Positions 25,890-35,860 are shown, counted from the stretch's first letter. The stretch is DNA of 64,000 nucleotides from Glycomyces artemisiae (GCF_003002955.1 NZ_PVTJ01000007.1:62001-126000); one strand, 5' to 3'. Translations and numbers: made by a program. The notes: generated by a model from the sequence alone, not told the origin.

Positions 25890-26909
25890 TTGAGCGAAGC
25901 CGAACACGGGCGGATCACCATCCGCGCCATCGCCGACGAGGCCGGCGTCAGCGTGCCGACGGTGTCGCGCGTCATCAACGGCCGCTCCGACGTCGCCCCC
26001 GAGACCCGCCGACGCGTCGAAGAGCTGCTGAACGAGCGCGGATACCAGCGCCGCCGCTCCACCCGCACGCCGAGCCGCGCGCGCCTGGTCGACCTGGTCT
26101 TCAACGAGCTGGACAGCCCCTGGGCCGTGGAGATCATCCGCGGCGTCGAGGACGCGGCGCACGCCGCCGGCGTCGGCACGGTCGTCTCCGCGGTGCACCG
26201 CAGGCGCGCCTCGACCGAGCAGTGGATGGACAACCTCCGCACCCGCGCCTCCGACGGCGTCATCCTGGTGGTCTCGCAGCTCGCCTCGCCGATCCTGGAG
26301 CAGCTGCGCCACCTCGGCGTCCCGATGGTGGTCCTCGACCCCTCGGGCGGGCCCACGATGGACGCCCCCGCGATCGGCGCCACCAACTGGGCGGGCGGCC
26401 TGGCCGCCACCGAGCACCTGATCGCCCTGGGCCACCGGCGGATCGGGTTCATCCACGGCCCCAAGCAGGTCCTGTGCTCGCGCGCCCGCTTCGACGGCTA
26501 CCGCGCCGCCCTGGAGGCCGCTGGCATCGAGTTCGACTCGGACCTGGTCGTCGACGGGGACTTCTACCACCAGTCCGGCTTCGACGGCGCCAACGCCCTG
26601 CTGCGCCTGAAGACCCCGCCGTCGGCGATCTTCGCCTCCTCCGACCAGATGGCCTTCGGCGCCTACGAGGCGATCCGCCAGGCGGGCCTGCGCATCCCCG
26701 AGCACGTCAGCATCGTCGGCTTCGACGACCTCCCCGAGTCCCGCTGGACCTCCCCGCCCCTGACCACCGTCCGCCAGCCCCTCGCCGAGATGGGCGCCCT
26801 CGCGGCCCGCACCGTCCTGGAGATGGCCGCGGGCAACGAGATCGACTCCCCCCGCCTCGAACTCGCGACCGAACTCGTCGTCCGCGAATCGACCGCCGCC
26901 TTCGGCTGA
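25890..26909 (+). CDS. LacI-family transcriptional regulator
   Basis: 339 residues. The N-terminal helix-turn-helix and hinge (ITIRAIADEAGVSVPTVSRVINGRSDVAPETRRRVEELL) are followed by a periplasmic-binding-protein-like effector domain (VDLVFNELDSPWAVEIIRGVEDAA, HLIALGHRRIGFIHGP, FASSDQMAFGAYEAIRQAGLRIPEHVSIVGFDDLPESRW). The start is TTG at 25890 with GGAGGAG immediately upstream; a frame to 25851 would add residues before the usual domain start. It is divergent from the GH3 gene. It probably represses the GH3 gene and the oxidoreductase-PmoA-cupin operon in the absence of a sugar ligand. Confidence 0.92.
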   Translation: MSEAEHGRITIRAIADEAGVSVPTVSRVINGRSDVAPETRRRVEELLNERGYQRRRSTRTPSRARLVDLVFNELDSPWAVEIIRGVEDAAHAAGVGTVVSAVHRRRASTEQWMDNLRTRASDGVILVVSQLASPILEQLRHLGVPMVVLDPSGGPTMDAPAIGATNWAGGLAATEHLIALGHRRIGFIHGPKQVLCSRARFDGYRAALEAAGIEFDSDLVVDGDFYHQSGFDGANALLRLKTPPSAIFASSDQMAFGAYEAIRQAGLRIPEHVSIVGFDDLPESRWTSPPLTTVRQPLAEMGALAARTVLEMAAGNEIDSPRLELATELVVRESTAAFG

Positions 26910-26939
26910 GCCGGACCGCGGGCTCGATAGCATGCGCCC

Positions 26940-27212
26940 ATGAGCGACACCCCTCGCGGTTCCGCCCCGGCAGTCCGCCTCGCCGCGCTCGTCCTGCTCG
27001 CCGCGGTCTGGACCGCGGCGCTGCTGTGGATGTGGACCGAGGGCGCGCCCCGGTCGTGCTTCGAGTACACGCCGCTGGCGGACGCCGGCTCCTCGCCCGG
27101 CTGCGGCGAACGGCGGTTCGACGCGTCGTTCGCGCTCGTCCTCGCCGCCGGCCCGGCCGCGGGCGCCGCGCTCTGGTTCGCGCTGCGGCCGCGCGGTCGC
27201 GCCTCCCGCTGA
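26940..27212 (+). CDS. Small two-span membrane protein
   Basis: 90 residues with two hydrophobic segments (about 11-31 and 63-83). The loop between them has two Cys (CFEYTPL...SPGCGE). It starts 30 nt after lacI and ends 1 nt before the convergent bioB stop. No family recognised. Confidence 0.6.
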   Translation: MSDTPRGSAPAVRLAALVLLAAVWTAALLWMWTEGAPRSCFEYTPLADAGSSPGCGERRFDASFALVLAAGPAAGAALWFALRPRGRASR

Positions 27213-27213
27213 G

Positions 27214-28287
27214 TCAGGCGTTGGGCGCGGCGTCGGTCCCGGCGCCGCGGCGGCGCACCTTGACCGCCTCGCGGACCTCCTCCGGCGCGGCCTCAAGGCC
27301 GAGCGGGACGAGCCCGGCGTCGGCGATGAGCGCGAGGTCGTCCTTCGCGGCCTGGCCCTCGCTGGTCAGGTAGTCGCCCAGGAAGATCGAGTTGACGATC
27401 TGGAGCGCGGTCGCCTGGAGCGTGCGCAGGTGGACCTCGCGCCCGGCCGCGAGGCGGACCTCCGCGGCGGGGTTCGCGAGGCGCACCATCGCGAGGATGC
27501 GCAGGCACCGGCGCGGGTCCAGATCCCACGTCGCCTCCATCGGCGTGCCGTCGAAGGGCAGCAGGAAGTTCACCGGGATCGAGTCGACCCCCAGGTCCCG
27601 CAGGCCCAGCGCGACCGAGACGAGGTCGGCGTCCGACTCCCCCATCCCCGCGATGAGGCCCGAGCACGGCGAGAGCCCCGCGCCGTGGGCGGCGTTGACG
27701 GTGTCGACGCGGTCGGCGAACGTGTGCGTCGAGCAGATCTCCGCGTACGTGTCCTCTGAGGTGTTCAAGTTGTGGTTGTACGCGTCGGCGCCGAGGTCGG
27801 CGAGGCGCTCGGCCTGGCCGTCCTTGAGCAGCCCCAGGCACGCGCACACCTCGACCCCCGGCGCGGCGTTCTTGACCGCGGCGATCGTCTTGCCGACCCG
27901 CTCGACGTCCATATCGGTCGGACCGCGCCCGCTCGCCACCAGGCACACCCGCGAGGCCCCGCCCGCGACGCCCGCGGCCGCCTGCTCGGCGGCCTGCTCG
28001 GGGCTGAGCCACGTGTACTTGAGGACGTCGGCCTTCGAGCCCAGGCGCTGCGAGCAGTAGTTGCAGTCCTCGGGGCACAGGCCGCTCTTGAGGTTGACGA
28101 GGTAGTTCAGCTTGACCGTGTTCCCGAAGTGGCGGAAGCGGAGCCGCGCCGCGGCGGCGACCACGTCCATCAGCTCGGCGTCGCCGCTCGCGAGGACGGC
28201 CTCCAGGTCGGCCGCATCCGGGGCGCGGTCGAGTTCGGCGGCGGTGGCGAGGCGGTCGAGGGCGTCGTGCAGTCCGGTCATGCGCAC
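27214..28287 (-). CDS. bioB: Biotin synthase
   Basis: 357 residues. Radical-SAM enzyme inserting sulfur into dethiobiotin. The [4Fe-4S] cysteine motif is CPEDCNYC (C71, C75, C78), preceded by [12 protein letters not shown]. The later [17 protein letters not shown] and [13 protein letters not shown] supply ligands for the second cluster and substrate. No other biotin gene is present in the window. The ATG three codons in (28281) is an equally good start. The C-terminus is short and basic. Confidence 0.96.
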   Translation of the reverse strand: MRMTGLHDALDRLATAAELDRAPDAADLEAVLASGDAELMDVVAAAARLRFRHFGNTVKLNYLVNLKSGLCPEDCNYCSQRLGSKADVLKYTWLSPEQAAEQAAAGVAGGASRVCLVASGRGPTDMDVERVGKTIAAVKNAAPGVEVCACLGLLKDGQAERLADLGADAYNHNLNTSEDTYAEICSTHTFADRVDTVNAAHGAGLSPCSGLIAGMGESDADLVSVALGLRDLGVDSIPVNFLLPFDGTPMEATWDLDPRRCLRILAMVRLANPAAEVRLAAGREVHLRTLQATALQIVNSIFLGDYLTSEGQAAKDDLALIADAGLVPLGLEAAPEEVREAVKVRRRGAGTDAAPNA

Positions 28288-28503
28288 GATCCTGCCACAG
28301 CCGCGGCAAGGGGATTTTCCGATGGTGCGGGGGTTATCGGGCGGTATGCCCCCGCGACTTCACGCTCGGGTCGGAGCGTCGCGATCCGCCTACACTTGCT
28401 ACAGTGGGTGGTCGGTGCTGCGAAGGACGCGGCGGGCTGGTGGAGATCCCCCTGCTCGCGTCTCGACTTGTGAACCGCCCGAACCATCCGGAGAGAACCA
28501 ACC

Positions 28504-29439
28504 TTGCCGATCGCACCTGGACAACCGGCGTTGATCGCCGTGGCAGTCGCGACCCTCTGGGCCCAGCCCTCCGCCGCCGGGCCCGAGGACCGGCTCGCGC
28601 TGGGCGTGCCGTCCGCCATCCGCGAATGGGTCGCCAGGCTCACCAACGACATCCGCGCCAACGGCCTCAAAGGACGCGTGCGGACCCAGTGCCTCCTCGG
28701 CACCCGCGTCGACGTCGAGCGCATAGCCGACGGCTGGGCGGAGGTCACCTGCCCCTCGCAGGAGACCTCGGGCTGGGTCCCGCTCGACCAGCTCGCGCAC
28801 CCGGCCGACGGGAGCGCCGGCGGCACCGAGTACCTGGTGAGCGCCACCGCGACCGCCGTGCGCGACGAGCCGGGCGGCGACGTGTCGATCCCCGGCGTCA
28901 CGCTCGGGACGCGCCTGCGCGTCGTCGGCGAGGCGTACCGCGGCTGGGTCCCCGTGGCCCTCCCGGGCCCGCGCCAGCCCGGCTGGGTCCCCCAGCGCGA
29001 CCTCACGGCCGAGCCCGCCGCGGAGCTGTCCGCGCCCTCGACCGCGCTGGTCGCCGCGGGCCTCGACGCCGTCAAGCTCGCCCAGCAGCTCCTGGAGATC
29101 CCGTACCTGCACGGGGGCGTCAGCGCCTACGGCATCGACGCGCCCGGCCTGGTGTGGATCGTCTACCGCCAGCTCGGGATCGACGTGCCGCGCTTCGGCC
29201 CGGCCCTCATCGAGGCCGGCGAGGCCGTCGCGTTCGAGGACCTGCACCCGGGCGACCTGGTCTTCCTCGACCACGGCGGCGACCCGAAGACCCCGGCGAT
29301 CATGGCCGAGCGCAGCCAGTCGGACCTGCCCGAGGTGATCTTCTCCTCGCCGGTCTACGGCAAGGTCGTGGCCGAGCCGCTCAAGGACGCCGAGCTGGCG
29401 CGCATCGCCGCGTGCCGCCGCCTGCCCGTCAGGGCCTAA
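28504..29439 (+). CDS. NlpC/P60-fold protein with SH3b domains, catalytic residues lost
   Basis: 311 residues. Two SH3b-like repeats (about 58-100 and 108-168, each ending in GWVP) precede an NlpC/P60 domain (about 185-300), the layout of YkfC-type gamma-D-glutamyl-diamino-acid endopeptidases. The catalytic Cys is missing: the family YGxDCSGLV motif reads YGIDAPGLV, with Ala213 at the Cys position. The HVGI segment carrying the catalytic His reads TPAIMAE. The fold-defining HPGDLVFL is intact. It is therefore probably a non-catalytic peptidoglycan-fragment binder or scaffold. No clear signal peptide. TTG start at 28504 with GGAGAG upstream. Confidence 0.8.
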   Translation: MPIAPGQPALIAVAVATLWAQPSAAGPEDRLALGVPSAIREWVARLTNDIRANGLKGRVRTQCLLGTRVDVERIADGWAEVTCPSQETSGWVPLDQLAHPADGSAGGTEYLVSATATAVRDEPGGDVSIPGVTLGTRLRVVGEAYRGWVPVALPGPRQPGWVPQRDLTAEPAAELSAPSTALVAAGLDAVKLAQQLLEIPYLHGGVSAYGIDAPGLVWIVYRQLGIDVPRFGPALIEAGEAVAFEDLHPGDLVFLDHGGDPKTPAIMAERSQSDLPEVIFSSPVYGKVVAEPLKDAELARIAACRRLPVRA

Positions 29440-29452
29440 CGGACGCAACGCG

Positions 29453-29487
29453 AACGGCCCGCCTCCCTTTCGGGGAGGCGGGCCGTT
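29453..29487. terminator. Bidirectional hairpin terminator
   Basis: Perfect 15-bp stem AACGGCCCGCCTCCC / GGGAGGCGGGCCGTT with a 5-nt loop. It lies between the convergent NlpC/P60-like gene and terC. Confidence 0.85.
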
Positions 29488-29500
29488 GCACGTACTGGTG

Positions 29501-30547
29501 TCAGACCTTCTCGGCGCCCGCGGTGGCCGGGACGTGCTGCTCGCGCTCGGCCTCCTCGAACAGCTCCTTCCAGGTCTTGCCCTCGCGGCGCAGGAGGATG
29601 CCGTTCGTCGCGATGACCGCGATGAGGACGCCCGCGATGACGCCCAGCGACAGCGCGGTCGGGATCTCGGGGATCGCGTCGAGGTGCTCGCCGCCGTTGA
29701 TGAACGGGAGCTGGTTCTCGTGCAGGCCGTGCAGGATGAGCTTGACGCCGATCCAGCCGAGGATCGCGGCCAGGCCCAGCGACAGGTAGCGCAGCGACTT
29801 CAGCAGGGCCGCGAGCAGGAAGTACAGCTGCCGCAGGCCCATGAGCGCGAAGATCGTGGCGGTGAAGACCAGGTACGGCTCCTGCGTCAGGCCGAAGATC
29901 GCCGGGATCGAGTCGAGCGCGAACAGGATGTCGGTGGAGCCGATCGCGAGCATCGCCAGCAGCAGCGGGGTCACGAACTTGACGCCGTCGATCCGGGTGG
30001 TCAGGCGCCCGGCGTCGTAGTCGGGGGCGACCCGGAGCTTCGACTCCGCGAACTTCATGAAGCGGTTCTGCGGCATGCCCTCCTCGTGGTCGTCGTCGCC
30101 CTTGAGCTGGCCCCACGCGGTCCAGATGAGGATCGCGCCGAAGATCAGGAAGACCCAGCTGAACTGCTCGATGAGCACCGAGCCGACCGCGATGAAGCCG
30201 CCGCGCAGGATGATCGAGAGGACGATGCCGACCAGCAGCACCCGCGACTGGAGCTTGTCCGGGACGCGGAACGCCTGGATGATGAGCAGGAAGACGAAGA
30301 GGTTGTCCACGGAGAGGGCGAGCTCGGTGAGATAGCCCGCGTAGAACTGCCCGCCGTAAGTCGCGCCCTGCGTGAAGAAGATGAGGGCGCCGAAGAGCAG
30401 CGCGGCACTGACGTAGACGCCGGCCCAGGTGGCCGATTCCTTCGTGGAGAGTTTGTGGGGGTTGCGGACTGCCATCACGAGGTCGAACACGACCACCGAC
30501 GCCAGTCCTGCCATGGTCAGCGCCCATGCCCAGGCCGGGAGTTCCAA
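29501..30547 (-). CDS. TerC-family membrane protein (probable metal exporter)
   Basis: 348 residues, about 9 membrane segments. Acidic membrane motifs of TerC are present: GYLTELALSVDNLFVFLLI and AIGSTDILFALDSIPAIFG. Several TerC-family members export manganese. The Mn2+ riboswitch directly upstream strongly supports that role over tellurite resistance. The start is TTG at 30547, preceded by AAGGAAGG. Translation or transcription is expected to rise when cytoplasmic Mn2+ is high. Confidence 0.9.
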   Translation of the reverse strand: MELPAWAWALTMAGLASVVVFDLVMAVRNPHKLSTKESATWAGVYVSAALLFGALIFFTQGATYGGQFYAGYLTELALSVDNLFVFLLIIQAFRVPDKLQSRVLLVGIVLSIILRGGFIAVGSVLIEQFSWVFLIFGAILIWTAWGQLKGDDDHEEGMPQNRFMKFAESKLRVAPDYDAGRLTTRIDGVKFVTPLLLAMLAIGSTDILFALDSIPAIFGLTQEPYLVFTATIFALMGLRQLYFLLAALLKSLRYLSLGLAAILGWIGVKLILHGLHENQLPFINGGEHLDAIPEIPTALSLGVIAGVLIAVIATNGILLRREGKTWKELFEEAEREQHVPATAGAEKV

Positions 30548-30573
30548 TGTGTTGCCTTCCTTGGTCTTTGGAG

Positions 30574-30690
30574 GGTCACATGGTCTCTCCCGATCCCCCT
30601 GGGACCAGCGTCACCGGGGACCGATCGCGGTCCCGTGCATTGACGACGACGCTAACAGCGCTGCACGCTGCGGGATACTCCCCACATACC
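30574..30690 (-). ncRNA. yybP-ykoY manganese riboswitch
   Basis: On the minus strand, ending about 27 nt before terC, the conserved elements of the yybP-ykoY class occur in order. These are GGGGAGUA in the L1 loop, GUCGUCAAU followed by a GC-rich hairpin (GGGACC...GGUCC) and CCGG, then GAGACC at the 3' end. Outer strands UAUGUGG and CCAUGUG pair to close P1. The spacing matches known Mn2+-sensing examples, in which the two loops dock around Mn2+. Gene context (a TerC-family exporter) is the classic one. The switching mechanism, terminator or RBS occlusion, is not clear from sequence. Confidence 0.9.
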
Positions 30691-30817
30691 TGATTTTGAA
30701 CAGACAGGCTTATTCTGCCTGCCGGAACCCGACTTGTCATCAGTCGGATTTGTGACTTCTCTCTCGACAGTACTCCTGACCTGCGGCGATCCGTGAGCCT
30801 TGTGGGACGCTCCGCGC

Positions 30818-31108
30818 ATGGTTCTGGAAGTCGCTGAAATCAAGATCACCCCCGGGCAGGAGGACGCCTTCAAGGAGGCGTACCGCGGCGCCCGCGCGTT
30901 CGTCGAGGCCTCCCCCGGGTGTCGCTCCATCCGCATGACCCAGGGGGTCGAGAACCCCTCCCGGTTCGTGCTCCTCATCGAATGGGACTCCGTCGAGGCC
31001 CACGAGCAGGGCTTCCGCGAGACCGACCGGTTCCCGAAATGGCGCGAGGCGATCGGCCCGTTCTTCGCGGAGCCGCCGTTCGTGGAGCATGCAGTCGACA
31101 TCGACTAG
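30818..31108 (+). CDS. Antibiotic biosynthesis monooxygenase (ABM)-domain protein
   Basis: 96 residues with the small ferredoxin-like dimeric fold. The sequence is EVAEIKITPGQEDAFKEAYRGARAFVEASPGCRSIRMTQGVENPSRFVLLIEWDSVEAHEQGFRET. Such proteins act on quinones or haem, or serve unknown roles. The ATG at 30818 is preferred over a TTG six codons upstream because the domain begins there; no clear ribosome-binding site is seen. Divergent from terC. Confidence 0.8.
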   Translation: MVLEVAEIKITPGQEDAFKEAYRGARAFVEASPGCRSIRMTQGVENPSRFVLLIEWDSVEAHEQGFRETDRFPKWREAIGPFFAEPPFVEHAVDID

Positions 31109-31130
31109 CACCCTCGGCACAACACCGGCA

Positions 31131-31159
31131 CGGGCCCGCGCATTCCCCGCGCGGGCCCG
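31131..31159. terminator. Bidirectional hairpin terminator
   Basis: Perfect 11-bp stem CGGGCCCGCGC / GCGCGGGCCCG with loop ATTCCCC, between the convergent ABM gene and uvrB. Confidence 0.8.
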
Positions 31160-31167
31160 TCGCCGTG

Positions 31168-33225
31168 TCAGCCTCCGGCCGCGTCGATCTCCCGCAGCTC
31201 CCGCTTCAGGTCGGCGATCTCGTCGCGGTACGCCGCCGCCAGCTCGAAGCGCAGTTCCCTTGCGGCGGTGAGCATCTGCTCGTTGCGCTCGTCGATCTGC
31301 TGGACGATCTCGGAGCGCACCTTGCCCGCGCCCTTCGCGTCGGTCCTCTTCCCGCGGACGGGCCGCTCGGCGGCGACGAGCTTCGCGGTCTCGGCCGCGG
31401 AGTCGTACAGGTCCTCCATGATGTCGCCGATGCGCTTGCGCAGCGGCTGCGGGTCGATCCCGTGCTCCAGGTTGTAGGCCACCTGCTTCTCTCGGCGCCG
31501 GTCGGTCTCGTCGAGCGCGGCCTTCATCGAGTCGGTGAGGTTGTCCGCGTACATCAGGACCGTGCCCGAGACGTTGCGGGCCGCGCGCCCGATCGTCTGG
31601 ATCAGCGAGGTCGCCGAGCGCAGGAAGCCCTCCTTGTCGGCGTCGAGGATCGCCACGAGCGACACCTCCGGCAGGTCGAGGCCCTCCCGGAGGAGGTTGA
31701 TGCCGACGAGCACGTCGTAGTCGCCGCGGCGCAGCTCCCCCAGCAGCTCGACGCGGCGCAGCGTCTCGACCTCCGAGTGCAGGTACCGCACGCGGATGCC
31801 GTTGTCGAGGAAGTAGTCGGTGAGGTCCTCGGCCATCTTCTTGGTGAGGGTGGTCACCAGGACCCGCTCGTCCTTCTTCGCGCGCTCGCGGATCTCGAAC
31901 ATGAGGTCGTCGATCTGGCCCTTCGTGGGCCGCACCTCCACGTGCGGGTCGACCAGGCCCGTGGGCCGGATGACCTGCTCGACGAACTTGTTGCCGGTCT
32001 GCTCCAGCTCCCACTTGCCGGGCGTGGCCGACAGGTACACCGACTGGCCGACGCGCTCGCGGAACTCGTCGAAGCGCAGCGGCCGGTTGTCCTGCGCGCT
32101 GGGGAGGCGGAAGCCGTGCTCGACCAGGTTGCGCTTGCGGGAGGCGTCGCCCTCGCTCATCGCGCCGATCTGCGGGACGGTCTGGTGCGACTCGTCGATG
32201 ATGGTCACGAAGTCGGAGGGGAAGTAGTCGAGGAGCGTGTGCGGCGGCGACCCGGCGGGGCGGCCGTCGATGTGCCGCGAGTAGTTCTCGATGCCGTTGC
32301 AGGTGCCGGTCTGCTTCATGTTCTCCAGGTCGAACACGGTGCGCATCCGCAGCCGCTGGGCCTCCAGGAGCTTGCCCTGGGACTCCAGCTCCGTCAGGCG
32401 CTCTTCGAGTTCGACTTCGATGTCGCGGATGGCGCGGCGCATCCGCTCGTCGCCGGTGGCGTAGTGCGAGCCCGGGAAGATGAGGACCCGGTCGACCTCG
32501 CGGATGACGTCGCCGGTGATCGGGTGCAGGTAGTAGAGCCGGTCGATCTCGTCGCCGAACATCTCGATCCGGATCGCCAGCTCCTCGTACGCCGGGATGA
32601 TCTCGATCGTGTCGCCGCGGACCCGGAAGGTGCCGCGGGTGAAGGCGATGTCGTTGCGCGCGTATTGGACGTCGACGAGGCGGCGCAGCAGCTTGTCGCG
32701 TTCCCACTCCTGGCCGACGCTCACCTCGGTGGCCTGTTCGAGGTACTCGGCGGGCGTGGCGAGGCCGTAGATCGCCGAGACCGTGGCGACCACCACGACG
32801 TCGCGGCGGGTCAGCAGCGAGTAGGTGGCGCGGTGGCGCAGCCGCTCGACCTCCTCGTTGATCGAGGCGTCCTTCTCGATGTAGGTGTCGGTCTGGGCGA
32901 CGTACGCCTCGGGCTGGTAGTAGTCGTAGTAGGAGACGTAGTACTCGACGGCGTTGTTCGGCAGGAGCTCGCGGAACTCCTTCGCCAGCTGCGCGGCGAG
33001 CGTCTTGTTGTGGGCCATCACCAGCGCGGGGCGCTGGAGCTTCTCGATCAGCCACGCGGACGTGGCGGACTTGCCGGTGCCGGTGGCGCCGAGCAGCACG
33101 GTGTCGCGCTCGCCGCTGCCGACCCTGTCGGCGAGCTGCGCGATCGCGGTCGGCTGGTCGCCTGACGGCTCGTACTCGCTGACCACCTCGAAGCGCCCGT
33201 CGGCGCGCGGAATATCGAAAGCCAC
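31168..33225 (-). CDS. uvrB: Excinuclease ABC subunit B
   Basis: 685 residues. DNA-damage-verifying helicase of nucleotide excision repair. Walker A is GATGTGKS (46-53). The beta-hairpin inserted between DNA strands is [15 protein letters not shown]. Helicase motifs include IIDESHQT and [17 protein letters not shown]...[11 protein letters not shown]-terminal UVR domain for UvrA/UvrC contact lies near 640-680 ([27 protein letters not shown]). GTG start at 33225 with no obvious ribosome-binding site, so possibly leaderless. Confidence 0.98.
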   Translation of the reverse strand: MAFDIPRADGRFEVVSEYEPSGDQPTAIAQLADRVGSGERDTVLLGATGTGKSATSAWLIEKLQRPALVMAHNKTLAAQLAKEFRELLPNNAVEYYVSYYDYYQPEAYVAQTDTYIEKDASINEEVERLRHRATYSLLTRRDVVVVATVSAIYGLATPAEYLEQATEVSVGQEWERDKLLRRLVDVQYARNDIAFTRGTFRVRGDTIEIIPAYEELAIRIEMFGDEIDRLYYLHPITGDVIREVDRVLIFPGSHYATGDERMRRAIRDIEVELEERLTELESQGKLLEAQRLRMRTVFDLENMKQTGTCNGIENYSRHIDGRPAGSPPHTLLDYFPSDFVTIIDESHQTVPQIGAMSEGDASRKRNLVEHGFRLPSAQDNRPLRFDEFRERVGQSVYLSATPGKWELEQTGNKFVEQVIRPTGLVDPHVEVRPTKGQIDDLMFEIRERAKKDERVLVTTLTKKMAEDLTDYFLDNGIRVRYLHSEVETLRRVELLGELRRGDYDVLVGINLLREGLDLPEVSLVAILDADKEGFLRSATSLIQTIGRAARNVSGTVLMYADNLTDSMKAALDETDRRREKQVAYNLEHGIDPQPLRKRIGDIMEDLYDSAAETAKLVAAERPVRGKRTDAKGAGKVRSEIVQQIDERNEQMLTAARELRFELAAAYRDEIADLKRELREIDAAGG

Positions 33226-33303
33226 GGCCCAACGGTAACCCCGGGGTCCGACACTCCTCCGCTCCGAGGGTGACTTTTCGGGCGCAGGATCGTTGGTCCC
33301 TGC

Positions 33304-34722
33304 GTGAGCTCCACTACCTCAATTTCGTTCAAGTCGGCCCTGCTGTGGGTCGTCGCCATCATCACCGCGGTCGCGATCGCCGGGTGGTTCGCCGTCTCGT
33401 GCAGTCCGGGGAACTCGCAGGCCGAGCGCCCGGTCAGCGAGGACGAGGCCGCGCTGCTCGCGTCGATGCGCCAGAAGAACCACGACGCCGATCCCGTCGC
33501 GCTGCGGATGAGCCTGCCGGTCGACGGCGAGACGCTCGTCGTCGACGGCTACATGGACTGGCGGGTGCCGATGGTGTACGCGCGCGTCCCGGCCGACGAC
33601 GGCTCGTACACGCTGGTCCAGGCCGTGCCCGGGCTGATGGCCTCGCGCGCCGACGACGAGGCCGCGTTCGCGGCCGCGACCGTCCCCGAAGACGGTTGGA
33701 CCACGAGGGCGATGCTTTCGGGCGCCGGGTCGCCGCTGGAGACGACCCTGGACATCCTCGTGTCGTCCCTGTTCACGCTGACCGCGGCGGACGCTGACGA
33801 CCCGGCCGAGCTGGCCGAGGACGCGACCTGGCGCGAGGAGGGGATCATCGACGGCGAACCGGTGGACTCGTTCCGGGCGCCCATCATGGTCGAGACGGGC
33901 GAGCCCGCCGCCGACGAGACCGCCGCGGCGGCCCCGGAGGCCCTGTACTCGATCGACGGCGAGGGCGTGCTGCGCCGGTTCCAGGTGAACACGGGCGCCG
34001 AGAGCCTCTCGGCCGTGGACTTCCTGCGCGACGTCGCGGTCGACCCCGCCGGGCTCGACCCGGTCGACCTCCTCGGCGGCCCCGCAATCGCGCCCGCCGC
34101 GGTGGACGAAGACCTCGCGGAGGCGATCAGCGAGGTCAGGTACGAGAACTGGGAGCGGTCCTCGGAGGTCGAGATGTCCGTGCCCGTCGCCGACGGGCAG
34201 GTCGCGACCGGGTTCGGGTCGGTCGACTGGCGCACGATGACCGCGTACCTGCACCTGGAGGACGCGGACGGGCAGCGCCTCATGCTGGCGCGGCCGGGCG
34301 GGTTCGCGACCCTCGCGGTCGAGGACGCCGAGCTGCCCGAGACGCCGCCGACGGAGGGCTGGGAGGTCCACAAGCTGAGCGACGAGGACGTCGCCGACAG
34401 CTTCGGCCCGGTCGAGTCGCTGGTGTACCGGCTGCTGGAGATGGCCGCGGAGGAGCCCGACGACGAGGAGCGGATGGCCGCCGACGCGCGGCTGCTGCGC
34501 ACCGACGGCACCGAGGACGAGCCGGAGTACGTGGTCGAGTTCCCCGTCAACGGCGACGCGCAGGCCGAGGCGGGCCGGTCGGCGTACCGGTACCACCTCG
34601 CCGACGACCGCCTCACCGAGGTCGAGATGATGACGTACTACGGGGTCGCGAGCGCCGAGGTGGCCTACGAGGACTACCCGATGGTCGCCGTCCCGTGGGA
34701 GGTCGCCGACCAGATCGGCTGA
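33304..34722 (+). CDS. Membrane-anchored protein with two homologous extracytoplasmic domains
   Basis: 472 residues. One N-terminal membrane segment (about 11-31, [21 protein letters not shown]); the Cys is not in a strong lipobox, so this is an anchor or a weak lipoprotein signal. The exported part is duplicated. The unit opening [19 protein letters not shown] (about residue 65) aligns with [20 protein letters not shown] (about 291). Both continue through a VP/HL strand, a PG(L/G)xA turn, a GW(T/E) turn and a helical segment. No catalytic motif is seen and the surface is acidic. GTG start at 33304. No family recognised. Confidence 0.7.
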   Translation: MSSTTSISFKSALLWVVAIITAVAIAGWFAVSCSPGNSQAERPVSEDEAALLASMRQKNHDADPVALRMSLPVDGETLVVDGYMDWRVPMVYARVPADDGSYTLVQAVPGLMASRADDEAAFAAATVPEDGWTTRAMLSGAGSPLETTLDILVSSLFTLTAADADDPAELAEDATWREEGIIDGEPVDSFRAPIMVETGEPAADETAAAAPEALYSIDGEGVLRRFQVNTGAESLSAVDFLRDVAVDPAGLDPVDLLGGPAIAPAAVDEDLAEAISEVRYENWERSSEVEMSVPVADGQVATGFGSVDWRTMTAYLHLEDADGQRLMLARPGGFATLAVEDAELPETPPTEGWEVHKLSDEDVADSFGPVESLVYRLLEMAAEEPDDEERMAADARLLRTDGTEDEPEYVVEFPVNGDAQAEAGRSAYRYHLADDRLTEVEMMTYYGVASAEVAYEDYPMVAVPWEVADQIG

Positions 34723-34741
34723 GCCGCAAGGCGAGACGACG

Positions 34742-34766
34742 CGGGCCCGGCCATCGGCCGGGCCCG
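34742..34766. terminator. Bidirectional hairpin terminator
   Basis: Perfect 11-bp stem CGGGCCCGGCC / GGCCGGGCCCG with a 3-nt loop, between convergent genes ending at 34722 and 34781. Confidence 0.8.
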
Positions 34767-34780
34767 TCGCGCGTCGGGCG

Positions 34781-35662
34781 CTAGGCCGCGCGCTGGAGGT
34801 CGAGCCTGCGGAGGGTCGCGATGAGGTGCGTGTGCATCTCCTCGGGGAGCTCCCGGTTCTCCATCCACTCCAGGAGCAGGCCCTTGGCCGCCCGGACGCG
34901 CAGGTGCACCAGTTCCACGGCGGCCGCGATCCGCCAGAGCCACGGGGCCTCGGTCGCGCTCACGATCCTCCAGAGCACCTCGATCGCGGCGATCCGGTTG
35001 AGCTCCGCCCAGCGGCGGGCGGCCTCCAGCCGGATCTCGAAGCCGCGGGCGGCGTCGGTGGCGAGCCCCTTGAGCACCTCCTCGGCGTCGCGCAGCGCCA
35101 GGGGCACGAGCGCGATCGCGGCCTGGAGGCGGCATTCGACGTCGAGCCCGGCGGCGGTCGCGATCACGAGGATCGCGAGGCGCCGGCGGTCCTCGCCGGG
35201 GATCCGGCGGGCGGCCGCGAGGCGCGAGAACGGGTCGTTGGCGACGTCGAGGGCGAAGCGCAGGAGCGCTTCGGAGGCCTCCTCGGGGAGGCAGCGGAGG
35301 TACTCCTCGGCCAGTGCGAGGCGGTGGTCCTGGCTCAGGTCGTGGTTCTGGATCGCGTTGCACAGGAGCCAGCGGGACGCCTCGCCGGCCCCGGGGCCGT
35401 GGGCGAGGTCGTGGACGGCGCGGTCGCGGTCCTCGCTGTTCTGCTTCATGTCGCGGATGGTGGCCTCGGCGTCGCGCTGCACGTCGCGCGGCTCCGAGAT
35501 CCTCGTGTCGATGTGCCTGCACTCCGAACGGGCGCTCCGCCGTCCGAAGGTGATCCTTCCGAGCACGCCGCCGCGGAGGCGGCGCGGCTTGGCGTGGCGA
35601 CTGCGGCGGCCCGGGCCGGAGGCGGGGGCGGTCGGAGCGGCCGGACCTGCTGGAATATCCAT
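34781..35662 (-). CDS. Helical-repeat (HEAT-like) protein, function unknown
   Basis: 293 residues. A disordered basic N-terminus (about 1-50) is followed by repeated helix pairs rich in Ala, Leu, Arg and Glu (LAEEYLRCLPEEASEALLRFALDVAND, LQAAIALVPLALRDAEEVLKGL, IRLEAARRWAELNRIAAIEVLWRIV). This is typical of HEAT/ARM-like scaffolds. No signal peptide or catalytic motif. The 253-bp region upstream to the coaE terminator (35663-35860) holds no gene that I can support and may carry its promoter. Confidence 0.65.
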   Translation of the reverse strand: MDIPAGPAAPTAPASGPGRRSRHAKPRRLRGGVLGRITFGRRSARSECRHIDTRISEPRDVQRDAEATIRDMKQNSEDRDRAVHDLAHGPGAGEASRWLLCNAIQNHDLSQDHRLALAEEYLRCLPEEASEALLRFALDVANDPFSRLAAARRIPGEDRRRLAILVIATAAGLDVECRLQAAIALVPLALRDAEEVLKGLATDAARGFEIRLEAARRWAELNRIAAIEVLWRIVSATEAPWLWRIAAAVELVHLRVRAAKGLLLEWMENRELPEEMHTHLIATLRRLDLQRAA

Positions 35663-35860
35663 TGTGGTCTGGTGACTTTCTGTGGTGGTCGAAGAGTCGG
35701 ACCGGACTCGCCCGCGAATCGCCGGTATCCGCGGCCGGGTCGGGAGGGGTGTCGTCGATCGGCAATCGAACGCGACTGTTCATCGTAACAGAATCGGACA
35801 CCGCAGTAGGAACGGCATTTTCCGTCATCCGGCTATCACCGCGGGTCACCGATGGCGGGA

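Noticed and set aside
28327..28355. GCGGGGG...CCCCCGC hairpin between bioB and the NlpC/P60-like gene, considered as a riboswitch
   Set aside because: Only a 7-bp stem with a 15-nt loop; none of the conserved elements of a c-di-AMP (ydaO) or biotin-related element are present.
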